A stretch of 49,890 bases of DNA from a bacterium. Lineage in GTDB: Bacteria > Vulcanimicrobiota > Xenobia > Xenobiales > JADMJV01. Below are positions 41,969 to 49,890 of this stretch, one piece after another; within the stretch, counting starts at the first letter, position 1; each line of letters begins with the position of its first letter. The position numbers and the translations under genes are program-made. The DNA lies in NCBI GenBank assembly GCA_018266105.1, contig JAFEBA010000094.1, positions 1 through 49,890 of the forward strand, written 5' to 3'. Under the pieces are notes generated by a model. That model was not told where the DNA came from. It searched no databases and saw only the letters and a program-made list of their open reading frames with translations.

Positions 41969-42886
41969 TCAGCGTTCGACTTTGGTCGGCAAACTGTAGC
42001 TAGAGCGAACACCGTAGCGCACCGCTCTCACGCGGAAAAGGTAGGGTCCAGCCCCTCGGTTTTTCAGAACGAACGAAGGCCTGTTCTCCTCGATAATTCC
42101 GTCATCCAGCAAAACCCACTTGCCGTCTCGCTCCTCCTCGATCTGGTAACCCGTCGCCTCGCGGACCAACCGCCAGCTTAGCCGAATCTCAGACTGACTG
42201 GAATAAAGTCCCATCAGGCCTTCAGGAGTCGGCGGTGGCGGCCCTTTGGGCTCCTCCTTGGGGGCCGTGACTGCCTTGGGCTTGGGAGGCGGAGGCACCA
42301 GATCGGTCACCGAATGACCAGCGGCCACAGAATCGGACGCGTTGCTCGGAGCTGTGGCACCCGCGGCGGGGGCTTTGCGCTTGGACGGCGGCGGCAGGAG
42401 ATCGGTAATTGAAGCCCCTTCTGGAACCGGGTCAGGGTCTGTGGCCCCGTGGGTTTTGCTTGCCTGTGCTTCTGGATCGGGCACATCCGGCAGCTTGAGT
42501 GGGGCCCCTGTGACCCGAGCAGGACCGGAGGCGCCGGCGGCTGAGGTGTGAGCCTTGACCACCTGACCGTTCGGGCTGACTCCACTTGGCAGGACGGCTC
42601 GCACACAAAACTCAAAGTCGCTACCCGGGGTGAGCCCGGTGATGGAAGTTGAGTTCGTCATGGGAATGCAGTTCGGGTCATCTTCATTGAGCCACCAACG
42701 GCCATTGACCTTGCGCAAGACCTCGTAGCCAACCGCTCCCACCACCGGTTCCCAACGCAGATCTAGCTGACTCTCAGCCAGGGCACCGGCCGGTTGAGTA
42801 ATACTGAGGTTGCGAGGCGCCTGACCTGGTTGAGACCAGGCCAGGCCCGTCAGGGAAAGTGCCAGGAGAACGTCAAGAACCCGCAT
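41969..42886 (-). CDS. Secreted protein with two fibronectin type III domains
   Basis: 305 aa. Signal peptide MRVLDVLLALSLTGLAWSQ; FN3 domain 1 (about 25-115; LRWEPVVGAVGYEVLRKVNG) and FN3 domain 2 (about 215-305; LSWRLVREATGYQIEEERDG) joined by a long Pro/Ala-rich linker that carries a repeated unit, ITDLLPPPSKRKAP and VTDLVPPPPKPKAV. Probably an extracytoplasmic adhesion or scaffold protein. ATG 42886 is used; an adjacent GTG at 42889 is possible. It follows the TerB-like gene by 16 nt and may be co-transcribed. Confidence 0.82.
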   Translation of the reverse strand: MRVLDVLLALSLTGLAWSQPGQAPRNLSITQPAGALAESQLDLRWEPVVGAVGYEVLRKVNGRWWLNEDDPNCIPMTNSTSITGLTPGSDFEFCVRAVLPSGVSPNGQVVKAHTSAAGASGPARVTGAPLKLPDVPDPEAQASKTHGATDPDPVPEGASITDLLPPPSKRKAPAAGATAPSNASDSVAAGHSVTDLVPPPPKPKAVTAPKEEPKGPPPPTPEGLMGLYSSQSEIRLSWRLVREATGYQIEEERDGKWVLLDDGIIEENRPSFVLKNRGAGPYLFRVRAVRYGVRSSYSLPTKVER

Positions 42887-42902
42887 CACTGAATTCTACT
42901 AG

Positions 42903-43280
42903 TTAGTCTTCCGCGGTATCAAGCTCGCGCAGAGTTTCTTGTTTGAGTGCTTCCAGGTCACTGTCACTCAACTCCAATTGACGAGCGATTTTATTGAGAA
43001 AACGAAGTTCCGAGATCTCGACCTTGCCGTCGGCCATAGCCATGGCCAGCAGAACCTTCATGATTTCCCGGCGAGACTCAACGTCTTTGACCGATTCTTT
43101 AAGATTGGTCAGGTCTGGAGGCTTGGCCATCATCGAGGCGACTTCATCCAGAGCACCATCGTCCAGGTCCAGCTGCGAGATTACACCGCCCAGAAGACGT
43201 CGCTCGTCTTCAGAGACTTCACCATCAGCCCAGATCACGTGAACCAGGCTCTTAATCAACACTTTTTCAGCTTCTTGCAT
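42903..43280 (-). CDS. TerB-like protein
   Basis: 125 aa all-helical protein with the two acidic TerB motifs, VIWADGEVSEDERRLL and MAMADGKVEISELRFL, arranged as an internal duplication. TerB-fold proteins bind metal or act as cytoplasmic modules in stress and membrane-associated complexes; the function here is unknown. AAGGGG precedes ATG 43280. Divergent from the zinc-finger membrane protein gene. Confidence 0.85.
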   Translation of the reverse strand: MQEAEKVLIKSLVHVIWADGEVSEDERRLLGGVISQLDLDDGALDEVASMMAKPPDLTNLKESVKDVESRREIMKVLLAMAMADGKVEISELRFLNKIARQLELSDSDLEALKQETLRELDTAED

Positions 43281-43377
43281 AGGCCGCCCCTTCGCCTGTG
43301 TCTTAACAGCCCCTCCAATTCAACTCCTTTTCAGGGTGAGGTTGTAGATTGGTTTATATCACTTCAGGAGGTTGTCG

Positions 43378-43806
43378 ATGAGTGCAGTTTACGCCAGTCC
43401 CGCCCAGCACCGTTGCTCGTGCGGTCGCACCTTTATCAACGGCATCGCCCTGGTACGTCATCAGTGGGTGACCAAGCATCCGGGGATGACCAACAAGCCC
43501 CATACCCTGTTGCCCGATCCTCAAGCTCACGTGACTCAGGCGGCCATGGCTCAGGCCATGCGCGTACTCAAGCAGAAGCAGGCCGAACAGCAGCAATTTG
43601 ACCACAAGCGTCGCCAGCGCCGACGCCTGCGACGCCAGCTGGTCGGTGTGCAGCGCAGCCTGGAGATTGGTTTCGCGAGCCTGATCGAGTCGGCCGTTCG
43701 CTTCGGACGCTCGCTGCTGATGGCAGGTCGCATCGTTTTCCTGTTGGGCTTCATCGCAGCCAGCGTGGCCGCCGGAATGAAGCTGGGAACCTTCTTCCCC
43801 GCCTGA
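43378..43806 (+). CDS. C2H2 zinc-finger protein with C-terminal membrane helix
   Basis: 142 aa. HRCSCGRTFINGIALVRHQW then VTKH gives Cys13, Cys15, Phe19, Leu25, His28 and His34: the classical C-x3-F-x5-L-x2-H-x5-H spacing, with only one residue between the cysteines. A Gln-rich helix, a basic cluster (HKRRQRRRLRRQ, 76-87) and one hydrophobic helix (about 112-138, ending MKLGTFFPA) follow. A nucleic-acid- or protein-binding finger tethered to the membrane is inferred. ATG 43378 has AGGAGG 6 nt upstream. Confidence 0.8.
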   Translation: MSAVYASPAQHRCSCGRTFINGIALVRHQWVTKHPGMTNKPHTLLPDPQAHVTQAAMAQAMRVLKQKQAEQQQFDHKRRQRRRLRRQLVGVQRSLEIGFASLIESAVRFGRSLLMAGRIVFLLGFIAASVAAGMKLGTFFPA

Positions 43807-43864
43807 GCGAAGGTTTTCAAACACTGAGCCAGGGAGTCGTGGCTGCAGCTCAAACATCTGTTCT

Positions 43865-44776
43865 ATGTCGAGCAAAGAACAGGCCCGGGACTACTATCTA
43901 CCGGACTATCTTACCTATCTCAGTGTAGAGCGAACGTTAGCGCGCCGGACGATCCACGAATACGAACAAGACCTCAGGCTGTTCCTGGACTATTTGGCCC
44001 CATTTTTTGCAGAAGAATTGACTCTGGAGGGCGTTGATGGACGTACCGTTCGCGAATTCCTGGCCTTCCTGCGCAACAAAAAGAACTACTCCCCCAGTGC
44101 TCTCAACCGCAAAATCGCTGCCCTCAAAGGCTACTTCAAGTTTCTAGAGTCGGAAGGGCACATTCAGAGTTCACCGATGCAGCGGATCAGTTCGGCCAAA
44201 GAAGGCAGACTGCTGCCGAAAGTGATGAGCGAGCAAGAGGTTGAGGTGCTGCTGGACCACCCCACCGAAGAGAAGCTCTCGCCCGAGCTGGCCGCTCGCG
44301 ATCAAGCCATCCTGGAGTTGTTTTATAGCTCGGGACTTCGTTTGTCCGAACTGGTCGGCCTGAACCTGCACGACATCGACTGGGAAAAGCTTCATCTCCG
44401 TGTCACCGGCAAAGGCAACAAGCAACGCTTTGTCTTTCTCACTCCGCACGCGGCTGCTTCTCTTCAGGGCTACCTGAAGCTGCGCAGCCACAAAAGCGAA
44501 GCTCTGTTTCTGAACCGCTTTGGACAGCGCATCTCCAACCGAGCGGTGCAAATTCTCTTCAGCAAGCGTATGGGGGCGGCCCAACTTCAGCGCAAAGCCT
44601 CCCCGCACACTCTCAGGCATTCCTTCGCCACCCACCTGCTGGAGGGCGGTTCCGACCTGGTTACGATCAAGGAATTGCTGGGGCACGAAAGCCTGCAAAC
44701 CACCCAGATTTACACCAATATCTCCCGCCGGAAGATGCGCGAGGCCTACGACCAGGCTCACCCGCGCACTAACTAG
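43865..44776 (+). CDS. Tyrosine recombinase of the XerC/XerD family
   Basis: 303 aa. SAM-like N-terminal core-binding domain (about 10-105) and catalytic domain with Arg159 (SGLRLSEL), Lys183 (GKGNKQR), His248-x-x-Arg251 (PHTLRHSFATHLL), His274 (LLGHESL) and Tyr283 (QIYTNIS). Length and motifs fit the chromosome-dimer resolvase XerC/D rather than a phage or integron integrase; which of the two, or a single XerA-like enzyme, cannot be said. No dif-like site was recognised in the window. The last 8 nt overlap the convergent YprB-like gene. Confidence 0.93.
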   Translation: MSSKEQARDYYLPDYLTYLSVERTLARRTIHEYEQDLRLFLDYLAPFFAEELTLEGVDGRTVREFLAFLRNKKNYSPSALNRKIAALKGYFKFLESEGHIQSSPMQRISSAKEGRLLPKVMSEQEVEVLLDHPTEEKLSPELAARDQAILELFYSSGLRLSELVGLNLHDIDWEKLHLRVTGKGNKQRFVFLTPHAAASLQGYLKLRSHKSEALFLNRFGQRISNRAVQILFSKRMGAAQLQRKASPHTLRHSFATHLLEGGSDLVTIKELLGHESLQTTQIYTNISRRKMREAYDQAHPRTN

Positions 44777-45962
44777 AGAGTCTTTTCTGCAGACGTTCGC
44801 GTCGATATTTGAGGCGCTTGATGCGAGTCGGAGCCAGTGGCTTGATGCGCAGGGCCCGCTCCACCCAATCCAGAGCGCTGACCCAGTTCTTATGAATGTG
44901 TTCTTGCTGTTTGGCGACCTGCTCCAAAAGCTCCGGGTCCTGAGGGAAACGCTCCGCCAGACTGGACCAAATCTCTTGGGCTGCTCGAACATCCCCCAGA
45001 CGCCGGCGCAATCTGGCCAACAACGCCCCACTCTGGCGCAAAGCGGGGATGGGCGATTGGTCTTGCCAGTAGGCAAAACAACGCTCGAGTAGCTGGCGAG
45101 CTTCTTCGAAGCGACGGCCTCGAAAGAGTTGCTGGGCCAGCGCCAGATCCTCTAGATGCAAGAGTTCGGGACGCTGCTGAAAGCGTTGAGACCAATCGTG
45201 AGGTTCATCCACATAACCCCAGAGACCGGCAACCAGCCCAACCATCGTCAGAATATCGCGACGATTGTGCTCGGCCACCTGAGCCAGGCCCCGAGCGCAG
45301 CCCGTTTGCAGGTAGCGAAAAAAGATCTGAGGCACCATCCAGCCCGGCACATCCCCCTGTCGCGGCAGTCCCAGAATATGCGTCTCCAAAGTTTCGAGCT
45401 TGCAGTTCTCCAGAGCCCCCGACCACAGGCGCCGGGCCACCGGCAAGAGATCCAGGTGAGGAAGCTCCTCCAGATCAAACCGCAGTCGATTCATGATCAG
45501 CCGAGTCTGCAGCAAGGGAATGTCAAAGCTCTTCCCGTTAAACGTAACCAGGCCATCGGACTGTTCCAACCGCTCAATCAAGTAACCCAACATGGCCTTC
45601 TCTTCACAGTGAGAACGCATGATCAGCTGCTCAACCCTAAGCCGCGAGCCTTCGAAATAGGCCAACCCGACCAGAAAGGCATAGGTGCCAGAACCGCCAG
45701 CCAGGCCCGTGGTCTCGGTATCCAAATAGAGCATCCGAGAGCCTTCCAGGTCTGGCAGCCAATGGCTCAGGGGCCGCAACTGAGCACGTCCCAAGGGGAA
45801 GGGACCGTGACTCAGGTGCCCTTCGAGTTCCTGAAAGCGGCGGTGGAATACGCCCCCCAGGCAACTGACTGCTTCCCCGCCTAAAGCCCGCTCGACCGGA
45901 ACGGCTCTCTGCTTTTCCTGCTGATGCCGCATCTGCTCAAGACGTTCAAAGGATAGGGTCAT
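44769..45962 (-). CDS. YprB-like RNase H-fold exonuclease with TPR tail
   Basis: 397 aa. DEDD-type exonuclease motifs: LYLDTETTGLAGGSGTYAF (Asp-Glu), LVTFNGKSFDIPLLQTR (Asp) and EHNRRDILTMVGL (Asp), as in the YprB family, followed by a C-terminal helical repeat region (about 270-390) resembling TPRs. Likely a 3'-5' nuclease in DNA or RNA processing. ATG 45962 overlaps the stop of the upstream zinc-ribbon gene as ATGA, so the two are translationally coupled. Confidence 0.88.
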   Translation of the reverse strand: MTLSFERLEQMRHQQEKQRAVPVERALGGEAVSCLGGVFHRRFQELEGHLSHGPFPLGRAQLRPLSHWLPDLEGSRMLYLDTETTGLAGGSGTYAFLVGLAYFEGSRLRVEQLIMRSHCEEKAMLGYLIERLEQSDGLVTFNGKSFDIPLLQTRLIMNRLRFDLEELPHLDLLPVARRLWSGALENCKLETLETHILGLPRQGDVPGWMVPQIFFRYLQTGCARGLAQVAEHNRRDILTMVGLVAGLWGYVDEPHDWSQRFQQRPELLHLEDLALAQQLFRGRRFEEARQLLERCFAYWQDQSPIPALRQSGALLARLRRRLGDVRAAQEIWSSLAERFPQDPELLEQVAKQQEHIHKNWVSALDWVERALRIKPLAPTRIKRLKYRRERLQKRLSS

Positions 45963-47797
45963 GGGCTAATTTTGCCAATTCCTTCGGTAATTTTCTTTTG
46001 AAATTCTATCAACTCTTCGTGCAACTGTCGATATGAAGTCATTCCAGCCTTGAGTGGAGTGAGTTGACGGGTCTGAGCCGCCTCTCCCAGTACAGCCAGG
46101 GCCTGTGACAACTTGCCCATGCTGATCACAAAGAAGTGACAATACGTATCGAGCGTTTCATCCCTGCCCATAATCTTAACCACTTCGCGCTCAAAGCGTT
46201 CGCGCGTTTTCTCAAGGGTTTGTACCTGACTGACCAATTCGGTGATGATCTGTTCCCAGGTGGTCACTCCAAAAGCCAGACCTTGCACAAGATCGGTCAG
46301 GTGATCGGCCACTTGCGTGTCGCGTGACCCACCGGGACCACCCGCGATGTCCTCATACTTCACATCGTCAATCTGCAGTTGCGGCAAAGCCGAACCGCAC
46401 TCACTGCAAGCTTTAGCCGGGATCTGCACGTGTCCGCAGCGAATACAGGTCACCGATTGCCCGGACTTTCCGGTCTGCGCCAACGAGCGACGCACCTGGG
46501 TCTCAAAAGCCAGCAAGGGCGGCAAGGTCAGAGAAAGCAGCTTCCAGCCTTCAACCAGATGCGCCAACTGAGGATCTTCCAGGTAGAGCAGGAAGCGCTG
46601 GAAAGCCTGTTCGTGAGACGCCAGCAGAGGAACCAGGCTTTCTGGAGCCTGGGGCGATTCTTCCAGCGCTTTCAATGCGGACTGCTGTTGCTGCTGGCGC
46701 TGCTCTATTTCGTCCTGGAGCACCCATGGTGGCAAGACGCCCGACTCCACCTGGCCCATGACCTCGATCAGCTCCAGCATGCGAGGCGCGCTTTCAAACT
46801 TGATCTGCAGTTCACTCAGCGCCGCCTGAACACCACCCCGGTACTGCCCCATCGCCTCCCAAAGGGGGTTCAGTTTTTCAGCCACTTCGGGCCCGGTTAT
46901 CTGGCCTAGCCCGATCAGTTGATCTCGATTGTGGTCGGCCAGCATGAGTGCCTCGCGCACCAACTCCGGACGGGCGATGGCCAAACCGGCCCGTCGACCC
47001 ACTTCCACCGCGCGCCGATAGGCATCGATTTCCTGAAAAAGGCGTTCCCAGGCTTGCTGCATCACCCCGCCCCCCAGGTCACTGGGAAAATCGACCAGTC
47101 GCGCCCACATTTCCACCGCGTCATAGGGAGAGTAGCGTTGGGTTAAATGCAGCTCATTCAGTCTGTGGACGTAGTCACCAGAGCCCCTGCCCAGCAACTG
47201 GATCGCTTCCTCCAGGGCCTGTCTTTGGCCCTGCTCCAGGTATTGAGCGACCGCACCCATTCCACCCTCGATGGTCCGCATGTGCTCTTCGAGTTCCTCA
47301 GGAAACTGCACATCCTCAAAAAGAGCTCGACGAACATCCAGCTGCTGACGCATCTGCAAGACGTCGGCGTGGGCCAGGGGAAAACGAGTTCGCAGCTCAA
47401 ACAGATCCAACTTTTCTTGCAGTACATTGAAAGCAACCTTGATGAGCTGGTCCAGCGAGAGCACCGGGCTAAAAGCCGGCCTCAGCGATTCCAGCTTCTG
47501 AATTTGGAAAGTGTGAGCGTAGTAGCTCATGACGGCCTCGGCCAGCCGAGCCGCCCGTTCTCCGGCCGGCCGGGGGTCTTTCAAGAGTCGCTGACACTCC
47601 TTCAAATCCAGCTCGGCCTGGCGGAAACTCTCCTCCGTCTCTGCACTCCACAAAACCACGGGCTTCAAAAGCCTCAAACTTTCAAGCGTGGAGCCGATCC
47701 AATCGGCCGCCTTGGCCAGGCTCTCATCCACCCGCTCCGGGTGTTTATGCAAAGCACAAACCAACTGGCGCATGGGCGGGGCGATAAAACTGGACAC
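45959..47797 (-). CDS. Helical protein with a four-cysteine zinc ribbon, function unknown
   Basis: 612 aa from GTG 47797, chosen because GGAGG lies 4 nt upstream; a TTG at 47812 is the alternative. About 440 residues of alpha-helix, with a Gln-rich run at the EIEQRQQQQQ segment, precede CIRCGHVQIPAKACSECG, a Cys4 zinc ribbon, then another helical ~120 residues. No family is recognised. It is coupled to the YprB-like exonuclease, suggesting the ribbon protein works with the nuclease on nucleic acid. Confidence 0.78.
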   Translation of the reverse strand: MSSFIAPPMRQLVCALHKHPERVDESLAKAADWIGSTLESLRLLKPVVLWSAETEESFRQAELDLKECQRLLKDPRPAGERAARLAEAVMSYYAHTFQIQKLESLRPAFSPVLSLDQLIKVAFNVLQEKLDLFELRTRFPLAHADVLQMRQQLDVRRALFEDVQFPEELEEHMRTIEGGMGAVAQYLEQGQRQALEEAIQLLGRGSGDYVHRLNELHLTQRYSPYDAVEMWARLVDFPSDLGGGVMQQAWERLFQEIDAYRRAVEVGRRAGLAIARPELVREALMLADHNRDQLIGLGQITGPEVAEKLNPLWEAMGQYRGGVQAALSELQIKFESAPRMLELIEVMGQVESGVLPPWVLQDEIEQRQQQQQSALKALEESPQAPESLVPLLASHEQAFQRFLLYLEDPQLAHLVEGWKLLSLTLPPLLAFETQVRRSLAQTGKSGQSVTCIRCGHVQIPAKACSECGSALPQLQIDDVKYEDIAGGPGGSRDTQVADHLTDLVQGLAFGVTTWEQIITELVSQVQTLEKTRERFEREVVKIMGRDETLDTYCHFFVISMGKLSQALAVLGEAAQTRQLTPLKAGMTSYRQLHEELIEFQKKITEGIGKISP

Positions 47798-47907
47798 GGA
47801 ACCTCCGAACAAAAGGAATGCCTGATGGCTACGAGGGCGCGGATCAAATTACCCCCTCCAGCGGCATGGCAAAGAGGTTTCCCTCATACCGGGTGGAACG
47901 TTGCGCG

Positions 47908-49143
47908 ATGGAACAAAACGTCTGCCCACCTGAATCTGGACGCGCCAAAGTCATTCAGTTACAACCATTCAGGCGCACTCAAAACTTTGAAAGCCACTAT
48001 GAGTTGGGCAGACAGTATCGCGAGCAAGGTCGCCTGGATCTGGCTATTCGCGAATGGCAGCGGGCAGCCGCACTTGACAAAACCCACCTTGAGGTCCGTC
48101 TGGACCTGGGAGTGGTGCTGGCCGAGAAAGGCATGCTGGAGCCAGCCGCTCAATGCTTTAAGAGCGCGATTGAGCTCGACTCGACCTGCACGGAAGCGCA
48201 TTATTATTTGGGACTGGCCTATTTTCAGCAAGACGACATGGAAAAGGCGGCCAAAGTCTGGTCTAACGCTTTACGGCTGGACCCTGAAGACTGGGAACTG
48301 CGGCTTTCACTGGCAGAAGCCTACATTGAATTAGGCAAACACGCCAAAGCCCTGCGCCAGATCGAACGAATCTTGAAGGTCCAGCCCTATCACCTGGATG
48401 CGCTCAATTTGCGTGGCGTCATTTATCTTCACAGCGGCGACCTGGCTCGGGCTCGTCAGGAACTTCGCGACTGCGTTCAAATCGACCCCAATTTCCCCCG
48501 CTCTCGCATGAATCTGGGCGTCGTGTATATGCATCAAGGCTTTACCGACATGGCCATTCTGGAATTCCGCCGAGCCTATCGTCTGTCGCCCACCAATCCC
48601 GACATTCTCTACAATCTCGGCCACGCACTCTCTCATCGCGGAGTCTATGATGAGGCTCGCACCTATCTGATGAAAGCCCTGGAGTTTGACCCCCAACTGC
48701 TAGAAGGCCTGCTCTTATTGGGAGCCCTGGAAGTTCGGGCCGGCTTGCCCGACTCGGCCCGAGAACGCTTCGCACGCGCCCTGGAGATCGACCCCCAGGA
48801 ACCGGAAGCGCTTGGCGCCCTGGCTCACATTCACATGGTTGGCGGTGAAATGGATCAGGCTCGGCGCTACCTGGAACAGGCCCTCAAACTTTGTCCCGAA
48901 CATGCCGGACTGCAATTGCTTCAGGCGAAGGCCTACCACGCCCTGAAAAAGAGCTCGAAAGCCCTCACCCATTTGCGTAGAAGCCTGCGCCTGAACCCGC
49001 AGAACGCGGAGGCCCAACTCTTGATGGGCGACCTGATGCTGGAACGCGGACAGAAACCAATGGCCGTGCAGGCCTGGGAAACCGCCCTACAACATGAACC
49101 AGAGATGAGTGAAGCGCAACAGCGCCTGGCCCAGCACCGCTAG
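47908..49143 (+). CDS. Cytoplasmic TPR protein
   Basis: 411 aa from ATG 47908; in-frame ATGs at 47866 and 47818 are possible, and none has a good Shine-Dalgarno. About eleven tandem TPRs (e.g. HYELGRQYREQGRLDLAIRE, SRMNLGVVYMHQGFTDMAIL, ILYNLGHALSHRGVYDEA) with well-conserved Gly and Ala positions fill the protein. No signal peptide or catalytic domain. Divergent from the zinc-ribbon gene; likely a protein-interaction scaffold. Confidence 0.85.
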   Translation: MEQNVCPPESGRAKVIQLQPFRRTQNFESHYELGRQYREQGRLDLAIREWQRAAALDKTHLEVRLDLGVVLAEKGMLEPAAQCFKSAIELDSTCTEAHYYLGLAYFQQDDMEKAAKVWSNALRLDPEDWELRLSLAEAYIELGKHAKALRQIERILKVQPYHLDALNLRGVIYLHSGDLARARQELRDCVQIDPNFPRSRMNLGVVYMHQGFTDMAILEFRRAYRLSPTNPDILYNLGHALSHRGVYDEARTYLMKALEFDPQLLEGLLLLGALEVRAGLPDSARERFARALEIDPQEPEALGALAHIHMVGGEMDQARRYLEQALKLCPEHAGLQLLQAKAYHALKKSSKALTHLRRSLRLNPQNAEAQLLMGDLMLERGQKPMAVQAWETALQHEPEMSEAQQRLAQHR

Positions 49144-49151
49144 GCAGACAG

Positions 49152-49890
49152 TTAGCCTTTGCCGAGGCGGTAGCGTTCGTGCATTTGCTTGCGGTCCTTC
49201 AGCATGAAGAACAACTGATAAGGGTCAAGATAACCGTAGCGCTTACCGGGCTGAAAAGCCTTCGGACCCGGCTTTAACTGGCGCCTGGTGATCCACACGG
49301 TGTCAGAAACAATTCCCGGGTCTTCGCGCAGAATGCCGTTCTTGGCTGCAGCCAGCAAGCCGGCCACCGTTCGATAGGTATTCTCCAGTTGGTCCAGCAA
49401 GGGCCGCAAAGTACCCTGCCAACGAGAGATCTCAGCCAGGGCCGCTTCCGCATCACGATCGGCAAAGAACTGGCGAGCCAGGTGGCGCAGGTCGTCGTCC
49501 AGAAGATTGTGATTCCCCTGCCCGGCCATCGAGTTGGGCACCCAACTGCGAACCACAACCGATAGATTCAAAAGAAAACCATCCGCAGTGGGAAGCTGAT
49601 CCAGCCAACTCTCTTGATAGAGAGGAACCAGGTCCTCACGGTCGTGACCGCGAGGAGTGCGGGGCACACCGACCAGGTCCAGACTGGCCAGTTCCAGGCC
49701 GTGCAGCATGAGTTGCTCTTTCATCCAGGCCTCGACCTGATGACAACCCTCGCTAAGGCCGTCCTCAAACAGCCACCAGGCGGCCTTTTGAGCCACCGCC
49801 AACTCTAAGCGCTCGCGAATAATCGCCTCAATCACGGTTCGATTCAAGCGCTTATGAGCGCGCCGCAAAACAAAGCTGGCCTGAAAGGCT
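49152..49890 (-). CDS. Unknown protein, 5' end beyond the window
   Basis: The frame is open from the stop at 49152 to the right edge (about 245 codons), with only a TTG (49868) near the edge, so the true start probably lies outside. Visible features: helical N-terminal part (RLNRTVIEAIIRERLELAVA), a middle SWLDQLPTADGFLLNL, and a C-terminal RYGYLDPYQLFFMLKDRKQM. No family recognised. Convergent with the TPR gene, 8 nt apart. Confidence 0.7.
   Translation of the reverse strand, partial: AFQASFVLRRAHKRLNRTVIEAIIRERLELAVAQKAAWWLFEDGLSEGCHQVEAWMKEQLMLHGLELASLDLVGVPRTPRGHDREDLVPLYQESWLDQLPTADGFLLNLSVVVRSWVPNSMAGQGNHNLLDDDLRHLARQFFADRDAEAALAEISRWQGTLRPLLDQLENTYRTVAGLLAAAKNGILREDPGIVSDTVWITRRQLKPGPKAFQPGKRYGYLDPYQLFFMLKDRKQMHERYRLGKG

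Noticed and set aside
43865..44776. Tyrosine recombinase as an integrase of a mobile element
   Set aside because: Length and motifs match housekeeping XerC/D; no attachment repeats, tRNA or phage genes flank it.
47147..48334. 395-codon plus-strand frame spanning the zinc-ribbon and TPR genes
   Set aside because: Antisense to one gene and out of frame with clear TPRs in the other.

Overview
This 49.9 kb window is compact, GC-rich bacterial chromosome with about 46 supportable genes on both strands, many in short operons with 1-8 nt overlaps. No tRNA, rRNA, IS element or CRISPR array is visible. The lineage cannot be fixed from the sequence. A coproheme decarboxylase (ChdC) suggests the Gram-positive/Terrabacteria-type haem route, while a family 9 (heptosyltransferase-type) glycosyltransferase and a PilT retraction ATPase suggest an outer membrane and type IV pili. 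My inference is a little-studied diderm Terrabacteria-type phylum, held with low confidence.

Layout. 1-250: highly foldable non-coding stretch, a candidate structured RNA. 380-5365: S8 protease, RraA-like protein, then a folate-linked operon ygfZ-thyA-folA. 5350-12373 (minus): PTP-like pseudo-phosphatase and a DUF58 / transglutaminase / MoxR / TPR operon. 12544-13524: orphan Met/Gln-rich coiled-coil protein. 13681-17296: feoA-feoB-feoC-like iron operon running into a glycosyltransferase whose 3' end overlaps a membrane-transporter-like gene by 182 nt in antisense. 18703-22214: Lhr-like helicase coupled to pilT. 22229-29256: CDGSH protein, dcd, Mog-like protein, HD hydrolase, chdC, a catalytically degenerate M24 peptidase and uvrB. 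29274-34149: two small unknowns, an orphan NarL-type regulator, an XRE regulator apparently starting at ATT, and the circularly permuted ATP-grasp / alpha-E pair. 34316-40946: TPR-ankyrin membrane protein, a small helical protein, a PilT-like protein lacking the ATPase motifs, then clpB. 41022-49890: DUF5706/Pycsar-TM-like protein with a CRP-like palindrome upstream, FN3 secreted protein, TerB-like protein, C2H2 zinc-finger membrane protein, Xer recombinase, YprB-like exonuclease, zinc-ribbon protein, TPR protein and a partial unknown gene.

The strongest themes are (i) an active PilT and a dead PilT paralogue about 14 kb apart that share the same C-terminal Trp-Leu end, the dead copy sitting in an operon with a TPR-ankyrin membrane protein; (ii) several proteins that keep a fold but have lost catalytic residues (PilT-like, M24, PTP-like, Mog-like); (iii) a cyclic-nucleotide-flavoured locus at 41.0-41.6 kb; and (iv) the unassigned structured RNA at the left edge.
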